Shown here in pieces: positions 1 to 8,298 of a stretch of 56,937 nt of DNA; the first letter of the stretch is position 1; every line of letters starts with the position of its first letter. Made by a program: the position numbers and the translations under genes. Under the pieces are notes generated by a model that did not search any database, was not told where the DNA came from, and saw only the letters and a program-made list of their open reading frames with translations. The DNA lies in the NCBI GenBank assembly GCA_016839605.1, contig JAEOTX010000022.1, positions 1-56,937 on the forward strand, in the 5' to 3' direction. This stretch comes from Candidatus Thorarchaeota archaeon (GTDB lineage: Archaea > Asgardarchaeota > Thorarchaeia > Thorarchaeales > Thorarchaeaceae).

Positions 1-1
1 G

Positions 2-694
2 GAGTCCATTCGTAAACAAGTCATTCAAGGTGGAAAATATGTTGCTGGGAATTCGATTCTTCAATTCTTCTTTATCTTCGCCATTCTACTGGCAGGTTCA
101 TCGGGAATCCTCAATGCTTTGATGATGCCTCACCTCGAAGGCTACATTGGAGTCACAGAGGTCCAATTCGGTGTGATCTTGAGCGCTGGGGCTGCGACAG
201 GCACTCTTACAGCTTACGTACTTGGCACTAAGAAGAAGATTCCTTACCCACTATACCTTGTTTCAATTGCAGGTTTAGTTGCAGGAATCTCTGTCTTCGG
301 TCTTGCGTTCTCGACTGGATTCTGGGGAATACTTCTGTCTTGGGCTCTCATTGGAGCTGTTGATGTCATGCTCAACATTCCACTTGCGACCCTCATGCAG
401 GATCTGGTCGTAGACAACTATCGCGGAAGAGTGTTTGCTCTCCTCAATGTGGTCTTCACAGCAGTGCAAGTCATTGGCATGGCAATAGGCGGAGTCTGGG
501 CTGAGGCAGTAACCTCAACCATCGCCCCTCTACTTGGCGCAGCTATCGGACTTGTAGTAGTATCAGTTCTGGGTGTGCTTGTAGTGTCCAAGAGGGACCT
601 TCATGGCAAACTAGACATTATGCTGAATGACTCGGAAAAACACGTTGCTAGAGAAACCGAGTCCTCAGAAGTCGCGCTTGAGGCTGTCACCTGA
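2..694 (+). CDS. MFS transporter, C-terminal part (5' truncated)
   Basis: The reading frame is open from the first bases of the window, so this is the C-terminal ~230 residues of a longer protein. It shows about five hydrophobic helices separated by short loops, with a basic cytoplasmic loop (GTKKKIPYP) between two helices and a conserved loop DNYRGRVFALLN that resembles the loop of EntS/MFS_3-type drug and siderophore exporters. The hydrophilic acidic tail after SKRDLHGK is cytoplasmic. The substrate cannot be inferred. A pyrimidine-rich stretch at about 735-780 could act as an archaeal terminator. Confidence 0.8.
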   Translation, partial: ESIRKQVIQGGKYVAGNSILQFFFIFAILLAGSSGILNALMMPHLEGYIGVTEVQFGVILSAGAATGTLTAYVLGTKKKIPYPLYLVSIAGLVAGISVFGLAFSTGFWGILLSWALIGAVDVMLNIPLATLMQDLVVDNYRGRVFALLNVVFTAVQVIGMAIGGVWAEAVTSTIAPLLGAAIGLVVVSVLGVLVVSKRDLHGKLDIMLNDSEKHVARETESSEVALEAVT

Positions 695-904
695 AGCGGG
701 ACACGGGCGGGGGAACTCAAAATAGTGCTCTCGCCCATCCTTCCTTTTCAATCCGGTCGTTCTTTGTCTTTCTTCTCAGAAAAGGCCTTGTGATTCTCTG
801 CCTTCTCTCGTTCGACTCTCACAGGATGATTCGTTCAAAAGATAGAACTAACTAGAACTGCTTGACAATAACGTGCAGATTACAGGTTTTGCGGAGAGAT
901 TTCA

Positions 905-1672
905 GTGGGGTTTCGATTCAAAATAGACTGGAGTTCTTGGAGAACAAGGAGTGGGATAGTCGCATTTGCAGTGATTCTCCTCCTATTTCCAGCACTATGG
1001 TTTGGTGTCATCTATGCACTGTTTCCTCCGGCACCTCCAATGGGACAAGCAAACGTCGAGATATCAGCAGATTCCTTCTTCAGCACCGCGGATGATGCTA
1101 ATCACTCAACTGAGCCAATAAACAGAGTTAGCAATTTCTCTGCGAGTGGAAATGAAACAATAGAGATAGCATTCTTCGAGTTTGAGTTGTATCCTCCACC
1201 GGCGGGGTCTTACCTTGCTGATCTGGTCTTTGATTTTGATTGTGCAGAAGTCCTAATGGAGGGGATCTTGAGATTTCACAAATGCGAGTCAGTTAGACTT
1301 GAGTCCAACATGACATTTGACACTGCGCCTGAATATGACCCCCTGCCATTCACAAGCATCACCATCACACAGAATGGCACCTACACAGTTTCACTGCATG
1401 AGGAAGGTGGTTACACTGATTGGCCTGTCCAACTTGGATTGTTTGCTATAGTCGCAGATATAGATACCCAAGTCATCATTCATTCCTCGGAAGCTGAGCC
1501 CAGGTTTCAACCACAAATGACCCTCTTTTCTCCAGTTGGAATCTGGATAAACCCTGCAGAGCACCCACAGCTTTGGTACTTACACCCTCTTGCTTGGGTT
1601 TCAGTCATCGCCGCCATCATGCTGTTGTCCATTGGCTCTGCAAAGTCATCAAAATTAGGAAGTGGCGCTTAA
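905..1672 (+). CDS. Membrane-anchored extracytoplasmic protein, unknown function
   Basis: A 255-residue protein with one hydrophobic helix near the N terminus (about residues 18-40) and one at the C terminus (about 228-247). The ~185 residues between them are predicted outside the cell and carry several N-glycosylation sequons (NHS, NFS, NET, NMT, NGT), which fits the STT3 gene in this window. The middle looks beta-rich. The start is a GTG six bases after GGAGAG. I recognise no family. The next gene lies on the opposite strand and converges 4 bases away. Confidence 0.6.
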   Translation: MGFRFKIDWSSWRTRSGIVAFAVILLLFPALWFGVIYALFPPAPPMGQANVEISADSFFSTADDANHSTEPINRVSNFSASGNETIEIAFFEFELYPPPAGSYLADLVFDFDCAEVLMEGILRFHKCESVRLESNMTFDTAPEYDPLPFTSITITQNGTYTVSLHEEGGYTDWPVQLGLFAIVADIDTQVIIHSSEAEPRFQPQMTLFSPVGIWINPAEHPQLWYLHPLAWVSVIAAIMLLSIGSAKSSKLGSGA

Positions 1673-1676
1673 GGCA

Positions 1677-2138
1677 TTATGTCTCATTTCTTTCAGGAGC
1701 AATTGCGGCGAGCAGCAATACAGCGAACGTGTGAAGGGGTAGTGGAATCACATAGTTCAACATGTCAGAATACACATGAAGGAGCACTGGTATGGTTATC
1801 ATTGCTTGAGATACTAGCGCTATGAGTAGGAGAAGTATGACCAACCTCAGTTGGATTTGACCCAGATAGAGTTCACGTAGAAGTATGCTTGTTGACAAGC
1901 TCATGACAAACCACATTACACCCAACGCAACCATCGGGAGTTCGCGCCCAGAGAATTGGAAAAGAAAATGAAATACCCCATACTTTGACAAAACGCCGTA
2001 ATCATGGACATAGTACCAAAATAGAAACAGCCACTCTTGATTAGCTGAGAATATCGGCGGGAGGACCTCGATGACCGCATAGGGTAGCAGTACACTAAGT
2101 ATCATGGCTGCAATTGGAAAACACGAATGTCTCTCCAA
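1677..2138 (-). CDS. Small polytopic membrane protein, unknown function
   Basis: A 153-residue protein with four hydrophobic segments (about residues 9-28, 67-87, 97-118 and 130-146) and little else. The chosen start is a TTG four bases after GGAGG. An ATG 33 bases inside (2105) is an alternative and would keep the first helix. No recognisable motif; it could be a lineage-specific membrane protein. It converges with the preceding plus-strand gene. Confidence 0.5.
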   Translation of the reverse strand: MERHSCFPIAAMILSVLLPYAVIEVLPPIFSANQEWLFLFWYYVHDYGVLSKYGVFHFLFQFSGRELPMVALGVMWFVMSLSTSILLRELYLGQIQLRLVILLLLIALVSQAMITIPVLLHVYSDMLNYVIPLPLHTFAVLLLAAIAPERNET

Positions 2139-2230
2139 ATTTCCTCCATCCGGGCGAAGTCTAACTATAGATTAGATAGGAATCATATTGATTTTTCGTA
2201 CAACGAACGGATTGACGCAATCTTTATGAG

Positions 2231-2432
2231 ATGAACGATTCTCGAAGCCAATACTCACGCCGAGGTTTCCTAGCCTGGTACGGAGCTGGATTGCTATTGA
2301 TTGCAATCTTAGCAATTCAGCAAATATCCAGTGTGCTATGCACTCGAGGGTTCAAAGGATTACACGAATGCCGTGAAATCTGAATATCCCTCCCTCGGCG
2401 CCATCTTTTTCCTTCTTTTAGTGTGCACTTGA
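2231..2432 (+). pseudogene. Possible broken two-helix small membrane protein gene
   Basis: An ATG at 2231 opens a 50-residue frame (stop at 2381-2383) beginning with a twin-arginine-like motif (SRRGFLAW) and a hydrophobic helix. A second frame, open from 2313 and ending at TGA 2430-2432, encodes a hydrophilic stretch (ALEGSKDYTNAVKSEYPS) followed by another hydrophobic helix. Joined by a frameshift between 2313 and 2336, the two make a plausible ~67-residue hairpin protein. Either the gene is broken, the sequence has an error, or this is chance. It occupies the otherwise empty stretch 2139-2625, where I see nothing else convincing. Confidence 0.3.
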
Positions 2433-2625
2433 GAGTTCATGACCTATCTCCCAGTCGCAATTTCTCGACATACAAACAGACTCCCATACCAGGCTTGGAT
2501 TTGACCTGCTTCTACAAGTCGAGTGAACTCCGACTGTCGAAACTTCTGTGTTCTACCTTCAATGTGATTGAACCGATAATGATAGACTTGATATCATACC
2601 GCCTCCGCACTCAATTGAGAGAATA

Positions 2626-3024
2626 ATGAATGAACGTGATTCATCCAGATATCTTCTAGTTCTGGGATTTGTGCTGATCATACTAACGGGAGCCAACCTT
2701 GGTACCGATATTTTCTATTACGTTTGGAAATTTATTGCAGGCGCAATAGGATTTCTTCTTATTATCGTAGCCGGAGGAACATTACTTGTCAAAGAGCAGA
2801 TGAACAGAAGGGATGCATACCTGTATTTCGTGGGTCTTGTACTGGTTGGACTAGCTCCGACATTGCTGTTATATTCGCAGCTGGCTCAAAACGTGCAGCT
2901 TGAGATCTGGTGGGTCTTCCCGTCCATAGGAGGGGTTTTCTTAGCTTTCGGTGCCATTCTAATTCTGTGGTCATGGATCCGTCGAAGAAACAATGAGAAA
3001 TCGAATACCAGTTTTGATGAATGA
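2626..3024 (+). CDS. Four-helix membrane protein, unknown function
   Basis: A 132-residue protein with four hydrophobic segments (about residues 9-27, 32-50, 62-82 and 94-115) and a charged C-terminal tail (RRRNNEKSNTSFDE). This resembles small DUF-type integral membrane proteins, but I do not recognise the family. Start is the ATG at 2626. The downstream 100 bases before the SRP RNA gene hold no other gene. Confidence 0.55.
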   Translation: MNERDSSRYLLVLGFVLIILTGANLGTDIFYYVWKFIAGAIGFLLIIVAGGTLLVKEQMNRRDAYLYFVGLVLVGLAPTLLLYSQLAQNVQLEIWWVFPSIGGVFLAFGAILILWSWIRRRNNEKSNTSFDE

Positions 3025-3128
3025 ATCAAGCAGGAGGCTTGGATACCTCAGCTTATTTTCCTGCGAATCTCAGTTTTCTCTTAAACATTGTCGTAGTCCT
3101 CAAGAAGACAAGTTCAGAAGGTGCAACG

Positions 3129-3444
3129 GCCCCTCAACATCGAACGTCCTTCTTCTCAGTGCTATCAATCACCTTCCTCAGAGCAGCACCCTCTGAGGCT
3201 CCACCACTCCACCTTAGAGCTGTTCCCGCCAGGGCCTGACTCGATTCGGTAGTTTATGCCAATCACAGCAATCCTACAAATGCTGCTATGGCAGTGACAG
3301 ACTTCAGAGACCACCCGTCGCCGTCCAGTGAAAGGACACATGAGTGTCCGGGTTCGTCCTCCGTCTTGGTTACTGGTTCCGGCTATTGCCATACCGGTCA
3401 CAGGTCGCGGCAAACGACCTAACCCTACCCGCTGCAGACGGGGC
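3129..3444 (-). ncRNA. Signal recognition particle RNA (archaeal 7S)
   Basis: Read on the minus strand this 316-nt segment folds as an archaeal SRP RNA. The ends pair (GCCCC at 3440-3444 with GGGGC at 3129-3133). The Alu domain has helix 3 (3402-3420) with GCC in its loop, helix 4 (3379-3397) with GGC in its loop (the expected loop-loop pairing), and a UGUGA U-turn at about 3398-3402. Helix 6 is at 3257-3293 with GUAG in its loop. Helix 8 at about 3219-3240 has CAGGCCC opposite GGGAACAG. Unusual points: the helix 8 tetraloop reads UGGC, the family motif AGCAG reads AACAG, and an extra perfect hairpin sits at 3334-3349. Length matches archaeal SRP RNAs. Helix 5 pairing was only roughly checked; the exact ends are inferred. 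Confidence 0.82.
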
Positions 3445-3492
3445 TTCTACAGTTTTCCCTAAAAACGTTGTCAATCGTCACTAAAGGTGTAT

Positions 3493-5289
3493 CTAAACGA
3501 ATGCGCCGGCAGCCCTCTTTATCTCAGTGACTTCCTGCAGGACCTCTTTCTCAGAGGGTAGAAGATCATCCAAGAACTTCTTTCTCATGGCAAGAATGTG
3601 TTTGTCTGGGATATCTGTATAGAGTACTTCATCACTTTTCACTTGGCGACCAATAGTGGGCCCTCTAATAGACACCGCAACTTCCATTCCATTGGTTGCT
3701 TCATCTACAGGCACACTGCGGTCCTGAATCTGAAGAATTGTACCAACTCGTCTTCCCTCCGAGTTAATTACGCCAGTTCGCGGTCTGATAATTCCATGGA
3801 CCCTCACACCTACAATTGCGGGGTCTTTATGTCTGAAGACATACTCGGGAATAAGCTCTAGTTTTCCAGGTCTAATCAGTGACCCAAGTGATTCTGCTTT
3901 TGCCTGTTCTCTCTTAACAATCAACCAAGCATTATAATCGTCATACAATCGATAAATGACCTCGTTCAGAAAGGTTTCAACACCGTATTCTGCAGCCAAG
4001 TCCTCGATGTCAGGTGCGAATTTCACATTGAAACCCAACACCACCGCATTCAGTGGGTCTGTATCTCCTGCAGCTTTTGCTTCGACAATGTCACGTTTTA
4101 CTATATTTCCAACATCAGCTACTCTGACCGGGACTTTCCGGTCCTGTAAGAACTGGGTCACAGCCTCCAGAGAACCAAGAGTGTCCGTCTTGACTACTAT
4201 TCCTGATGAATCTCTCTGAATTCGGATAGAGCTGACCTCGTCTCGGACTCTCTGTTTCATGGCCTCAAGGTTTTCTATCTTGTCTATTGCATATACTGGT
4301 GCACCTGCCACAGCCCCTTCAATATCCGGCGATACTATCTTGACACCTGCGGCGGCATGCACCTCTTCAACCGGTGTGAACTTTTCTTTGGGATCGCGAA
4401 TCTCATCAAGCTCCTTGGGCTGTAGTAGAGTTCGAATCTTTGCAACAATCACATCATCAAGCCCGCCAATGACTACAGTATCTGTCTTCCTCAGAATTCC
4501 CTCGTAGATAATCGTGTCCAGAGTGATACCAAGTCCCGTTTCCTCTCTGACCTCTAGAATAGCCCCCCGGGCAGGGCCCTCAGAGATCTGTAATCGGTCT
4601 TTCATGTACTGCTGGGTTAAGCCGGAGAGGACCATGAGAAGTTCAGGAATTCCTGTACCAGTCTTTGCACTTGTGGGTACGATAGCTATTGTCTGGGTGA
4701 AGTCCTCTACTCTATCGAACCTCTCTGAGTTGTAGCCGTTGGCCGAAAGGGCTCCAACAATCTCATACAGGCGTCTGTCGACCTCAGACTGAGTGGAAGT
4801 ACCTTGTGATTTAATTGCCTGAAAGAGATTCATATCCTCCCTTTCACGCCATCCAGGGACCTTGTCCAGTTTGTTTGCTGCTACTAGAAAGGGAGTCTTT
4901 CCTGATTGTAGGATCTTCAGGGACTCGTAGGTCTGAGTGAGTGCGCCTTCGTTGATGTCAACAACGAGTATCGCGAAATCAGCAATCGCACCACCGCGCC
5001 GTCTGAGATTCAAATATGCCTCGTGGCCGGGTGTATCAATGAACAAAAGACCGTCAATGGTCAGCTCGGTCTTCGTACTCTCGAGAAGACCTCCACAGAT
5101 TGACTCAATGGTTTCAGTGGGGAAGAAGGATGCTCCAATGTGCTGAGTTATCCCGGCTGCCTCTCGGTCCTGCACTGCTGTACCACGCATCTTATCGAGA
5201 AGAGAGGTCTTTCCGTGGTCTATGTGTCCTAGAACAGTGACAATTGGTGAACGCAGCTTAGCGCTATCGCCTGACCCTGAATCAGCCAT
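3493..5289 (-). CDS. infB: Translation initiation factor aIF5B (IF-2)
   Basis: The GTPase that promotes ribosomal subunit joining and initiator tRNA positioning. The 598-residue protein shows G1 GHIDHGKT (21-28), G3 DTPGH (from 85) and NKLD (from 139), then the aIF5B domain II (GAILEVREETGLG), domain III (RIQRDSSGIVVKTDTLGSLEA) and a C-terminal beta-barrel. No intein interrupts it and the length is normal for archaea. I chose the ATG at 5289, which lies six bases after GAGGTG; a GTG at 5298 overlaps that site. It belongs to the archaeal eL7-eS28-eL24-ndk-infB neighbourhood. Confidence 0.97.
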   Translation of the reverse strand: MADSGSGDSAKLRSPIVTVLGHIDHGKTSLLDKMRGTAVQDREAAGITQHIGASFFPTETIESICGGLLESTKTELTIDGLLFIDTPGHEAYLNLRRRGGAIADFAILVVDINEGALTQTYESLKILQSGKTPFLVAANKLDKVPGWREREDMNLFQAIKSQGTSTQSEVDRRLYEIVGALSANGYNSERFDRVEDFTQTIAIVPTSAKTGTGIPELLMVLSGLTQQYMKDRLQISEGPARGAILEVREETGLGITLDTIIYEGILRKTDTVVIGGLDDVIVAKIRTLLQPKELDEIRDPKEKFTPVEEVHAAAGVKIVSPDIEGAVAGAPVYAIDKIENLEAMKQRVRDEVSSIRIQRDSSGIVVKTDTLGSLEAVTQFLQDRKVPVRVADVGNIVKRDIVEAKAAGDTDPLNAVVLGFNVKFAPDIEDLAAEYGVETFLNEVIYRLYDDYNAWLIVKREQAKAESLGSLIRPGKLELIPEYVFRHKDPAIVGVRVHGIIRPRTGVINSEGRRVGTILQIQDRSVPVDEATNGMEVAVSIRGPTIGRQVKSDEVLYTDIPDKHILAMRKKFLDDLLPSEKEVLQEVTEIKRAAGAFV

Positions 5290-5334
5290 CGGTGACACCT
5301 CACAAGAAGACTAGCAGCGGGGCACGTGTTGATG

Positions 5335-5377
5335 TTTAAGAAATTGTCGCTCTGCCCTGTCACAAGCCTAAAATAGG
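5335..5377. promoter_or_regulatory. Divergent promoter region of infB and ndk
   Basis: On the minus strand ATTTCTTAAA (5335-5344) resembles an archaeal TATA box about 46 bases upstream of infB. On the plus strand CCTAAAATAGG (5367-5377) is a TATA-like element about 44 bases upstream of ndk. Both are inferred from position and composition only. Confidence 0.4.
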
Positions 5378-5420
5378 TCCGTCCTTCGTCGCGGCGATAA
5401 GATACATTGCAGGTATGATA

Positions 5421-6089
5421 ATGATGGAGTGCTCACTTGTAGTAATCAAGCCCGATGGTACCATAAGACGGACTGTTGGTGCCCTTGTTCTCAAGGACTT
5501 TATGGAACGTGGATTTCATGTGAAGGCTTTCAAAGAGATGAAGGTTTCTGAGTCACTGGCCAAATTACATTATGATGTTCACAAAGAGAAACCCTTCTTC
5601 CCATGGTTAGTTCAGTTTATCTCCTCAGCTCGTGTCTTGGCAATGATTTTGGAGGCAGATGATGTCATAAAGGGCGTCCGTGATGCACTTGGTGCCACAT
5701 TTGTGCAAAAAGCAGCACCAGACTCCCTCAGAGGAAAGTATGGTATCTGGTCTGGTATCAATATAGCCCATGCCTCAGATGGGCCTGAAACGGCAGCCAC
5801 TGAGACTTCCTTGTGGACTAAGGAGGGCGGTCTCGAAGAGTCCGAAGACGCTGAGAAAGCAGCCAATGCCTATGTCGAGAGGTACGCTCCTTCAAATATG
5901 GACTTGACCAAAGAGATTCGTGACCTAGTTGAGTCATCAATCGATGTGAATGACACTTCCTCCGCAGTCCTTGAATCCCTCGAAGATCTCTTTGGAAGGG
6001 ACTCAGAGGATGTTGATGAGGGCGAGATAAAGGCGCTCGCACTAGCGGTCTTTGACTTCATCAAGGAAGAAGTCGAAAAGAAAGAGTAG
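5421..6089 (+). CDS. ndk: Nucleoside diphosphate kinase with acidic C-terminal extension
   Basis: Transfers the gamma-phosphate from NTPs to NDPs through a phosphohistidine. The first ~133 residues are a complete NDK domain: the early KPDG motif, RGKYG, and the active-site His in NIAHASD (about residue 117). After it comes an acidic, probably helical tail of about 70-90 residues (ending in FIKEEVEKKE) that ordinary NDKs (~150 residues) lack; its role is unknown. The ATG at 5421 is six bases after AGGT; an ATG at 5415 is too close to it. In many archaea ndk is co-directional with eL24 and infB; here it is inverted between them. Confidence 0.93.
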   Translation: MMECSLVVIKPDGTIRRTVGALVLKDFMERGFHVKAFKEMKVSESLAKLHYDVHKEKPFFPWLVQFISSARVLAMILEADDVIKGVRDALGATFVQKAAPDSLRGKYGIWSGINIAHASDGPETAATETSLWTKEGGLEESEDAEKAANAYVERYAPSNMDLTKEIRDLVESSIDVNDTSSAVLESLEDLFGRDSEDVDEGEIKALALAVFDFIKEEVEKKE

Positions 6090-6148
6090 AGACCTTTGGT
6101 GACACAAGTGTGCCACCTAAGTCATCTTGAACTGCTGAAAAGTGCTGA

Positions 6149-6346
6149 TTATTTGGCTTTTCCGCCTTTTTGGAAGCCCTTTGACCACTTTGTGGCTCTT
6201 GGTTTCATCCTGCGTTTGAGTCTGGCCACTTTGCACTTGTTGGAACAGAACCACAGTACAGAACCGTCCTTTGTCTGTACAAAGGCAGATCCAGTCCCTG
6301 GCTCGATGTCCTTTTCACAAAAACTACATCGTTGAGTGCCTACCAA
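6149..6346 (-). CDS. rpl24e: Ribosomal protein eL24
   Basis: A 65-residue large-subunit protein. It has the zinc-binding pattern CSFC and CSNKC (in RCSFCEKDIEPGTG and FCSNKCKVAR) and a basic C terminus (KRRMKPRATKWSKGFQKGGK), both typical of archaeal L24e. It follows the eS28 gene by 5 bases in the same direction and is the last minus-strand gene before the inverted ndk. Confidence 0.96.
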   Translation of the reverse strand: MVGTQRCSFCEKDIEPGTGSAFVQTKDGSVLWFCSNKCKVARLKRRMKPRATKWSKGFQKGGKAK

Positions 6347-6351
6347 CTCGC

Positions 6352-6582
6352 TTAACGCCTCCTCATCTTCCGTGCTTCACGTTCGGTTTCACGGAGAATG
6401 AGAATATCACCCATTCTGACCGGTCCCTTCACGTTTCGCGTGAGGACACGTCCCCTATCCCGGCCTTCCATAATCTTGACTCGAACTTGAGTGATTTCTC
6501 CGGTCACTCCTGTTCGTCCCAGCAGCTGAATAACTTCGGCAGGGATTGCTGGAGTCGCTACTTCTTCTTCTTTCTTGCTCAT
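6352..6582 (-). CDS. rps28e: Ribosomal protein eS28
   Basis: A 76-residue small-subunit protein with the S28e signature: [20 protein letters not shown], then [20 protein letters not shown] and an arginine-rich end. It has a short N-terminal extension rich in Lys and Glu. It lies 20 bases downstream of eL7 (rpl7ae) and 5 bases before eL24, evidently one operon. Confidence 0.96.
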   Translation of the reverse strand: MSKKEEEVATPAIPAEVIQLLGRTGVTGEITQVRVKIMEGRDRGRVLTRNVKGPVRMGDILILRETEREARKMRRR

Positions 6583-6602
6583 CGAAAGCCATCACCTAAG
6601 AT

Positions 6603-6974
6603 TTACTTACGCAGAGCACCAATCTTCTCGACAACATCGGTCAAGATATCTTTGGCTTTTCCTTCAACAACAATAGCAACAGCAGCGGTGGGTCTTTCAA
6701 TTCCGGCAGCATTTCCTAGATCTCTCTTGCTGGGAACAAAGATGTAGGGTGCTTTCCTGTCATCACACAGACCTGGGATGTACATGATGACCTCTGGAGG
6801 TTCTACATCCTCTGCAACAATCACTAGACGAGCAAGTCCTCGCTCGATGCTTTTTGTTGTTTCGTTAATTCCTTTCTTGATTCTGCCTGTGTCTTTGGCA
6901 ACTTCAAGTGCCTCTAGGGCCCTCTTTTGAAGCTCTTCAGTAGCTTCCCATTCAACGAATGACGGCTTTGGCAT
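6603..6974 (-). CDS. rpl7ae: Ribosomal protein eL7 (L7Ae), kink-turn RNA-binding protein
   Basis: A 123-residue protein that binds kink-turns in rRNA and in box C/D and H/ACA guide RNAs; in archaea it is also a component of RNase P. Typical motifs are KKGINETTKSIERG, LVIVAEDVEPPEV and IFVPSKRDLGNAAGI. The start ATG follows GAGGTAG. It heads the eL7-eS28-eL24 operon. Confidence 0.97.
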   Translation of the reverse strand: MPKPSFVEWEATEELQKRALEALEVAKDTGRIKKGINETTKSIERGLARLVIVAEDVEPPEVIMYIPGLCDDRKAPYIFVPSKRDLGNAAGIERPTAAVAIVVEGKAKDILTDVVEKIGALRK

Positions 6975-7091
6975 TTTTCTACCTCTGTTCTCACTTCATT
7001 GGTATCAATAAGTCGGACACATCCATCTAAGGATGCGTTCTCATCGGCCCAATCTCCAACTTCTTTTAAAACTGTCGAAGTGTCACGTAAC

Positions 7092-8087
7092 TCAAAAATA
7101 GTCTAACAATTTCATGGTCTGAAGAATGCCCGGGTCATCAACCCCTTGGTGTTGAAGGACGGAATAGCGATTCCGTCGTGTCATTATATCCAGTGCATGA
7201 TGCACATGATCAAGAAACTGATCACTTGAGATGCCCACATCATCTATACTTGCGGGCATGTCATATTTTACAATGAATTGATGCATTTCCTCAGCCTTGT
7301 ACTCGCTATAACCTGCTTCTTCGAGATAATAGACACAAAGAGGCATTGCAAAAGCGACTTGAAGACCATGTAGTTCAGTTTGTTCTCTGTCCATTGCATG
7401 GGATATTGCATGTTCTGTGCCTGAACATGGCCTTGAACTCCCAAAGATGCTCATCGCTCTCCCTGCATCGATTTCCGCTCGGACTAGGGTTTCCAAGCTT
7501 TCGTCCTGCAAAACGGACTCAAGTGCTGACTTAACTAGACTGTAGACCCTCTTATCGAATGGCTCGTCGTTCTTTTCATGGGCAAGGCGCCACTCACCTA
7601 GACTGGATGCTTTGCAGATGATATCTCCAATTCCGGCCAGCCTGAGTTTAGTTGGTGCCTTTTCAATGATGGAGAGATCCGCTATGACACCTATGGGACT
7701 CTTACATTTCTCAGAGTATCTATACCCATTATGACTCACCGATGCGACATCACTTGCTATTCCATCATGAGATGCTGCAGTTGGTACAGCAATCCAGTCG
7801 AGACCAGTATCTCTCGCTAGCAGCTTAGCTGTGTCTAGGCTTCGTCCTCCACCAAATCCGAGTATGATGTCCTTCCCGAGAGCTTTGGAAATTTCTCCCA
7901 CTTCGTACTCAGAAACCAATAACCAGGTCACTTCGCCACCCATAAAGTCCTCTACAATCTCTCTGTACTCTGCATACAGCAGTTCATCAGTCACGAAAAT
8001 CGGCCGTTCGTAGTCTTCCAAGAAGTCGTCCACCTTACTTAGAGCCCCTTTTCTAATAACTATGAACTGGGGATCTACAATGGACAT
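7092..8087 (-). CDS. egsA: sn-Glycerol-1-phosphate dehydrogenase
   Basis: Reduces dihydroxyacetone phosphate to sn-glycerol 1-phosphate, setting the archaeal stereochemistry of membrane lipids. The 331-residue protein matches the iron-alcohol-dehydrogenase-like family: GFGGGRSLDTAK (nucleotide binding), VPTAASHDGIAS, GIGDIICKASS and the metal-ligand segment SRPCSGTEHAISH, followed by a further His in ELHGLQVA. Length is normal. It is monocistronic, with GGAG upstream of the ATG. With carS and the mevalonate operon in the same window it shows an archaeal-type lipid pathway. Confidence 0.93.
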   Translation of the reverse strand: MSIVDPQFIVIRKGALSKVDDFLEDYERPIFVTDELLYAEYREIVEDFMGGEVTWLLVSEYEVGEISKALGKDIILGFGGGRSLDTAKLLARDTGLDWIAVPTAASHDGIASDVASVSHNGYRYSEKCKSPIGVIADLSIIEKAPTKLRLAGIGDIICKASSLGEWRLAHEKNDEPFDKRVYSLVKSALESVLQDESLETLVRAEIDAGRAMSIFGSSRPCSGTEHAISHAMDREQTELHGLQVAFAMPLCVYYLEEAGYSEYKAEEMHQFIVKYDMPASIDDVGISSDQFLDHVHHALDIMTRRNRYSVLQHQGVDDPGILQTMKLLDYF

Positions 8088-8298
8088 GTCAACAACTCCA
8101 AAGTGGTGGCTGTTCCTCCCTTGTTAAGCTCTTCTGTTGAGCGCCTAATTTCAGTATGACTTGGCCTCTCTCAGTAGCCTTAAGTATCGCATCGACCCGC
8201 CCCGGGCAGCAGTTAGTGTTACCTGGGAAATACATCAGCTGATATGTTTGCTATCTAACAGCTGACGTGATGACCATTCAAGTTGGGAGTCTAGAAAC

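Noticed and set aside
2423..2626. A 67-residue plus-strand frame before the four-helix membrane gene.
   Set aside because: No membrane or domain pattern, poor start and no ribosome-binding site; it overlaps the intergenic region without other support.
3200..3440. The GC-rich stretch was first considered as RNase P RNA.
   Set aside because: The conserved P4 strands of RNase P are missing, while the Alu, helix 6 and helix 8 features of SRP RNA are present.
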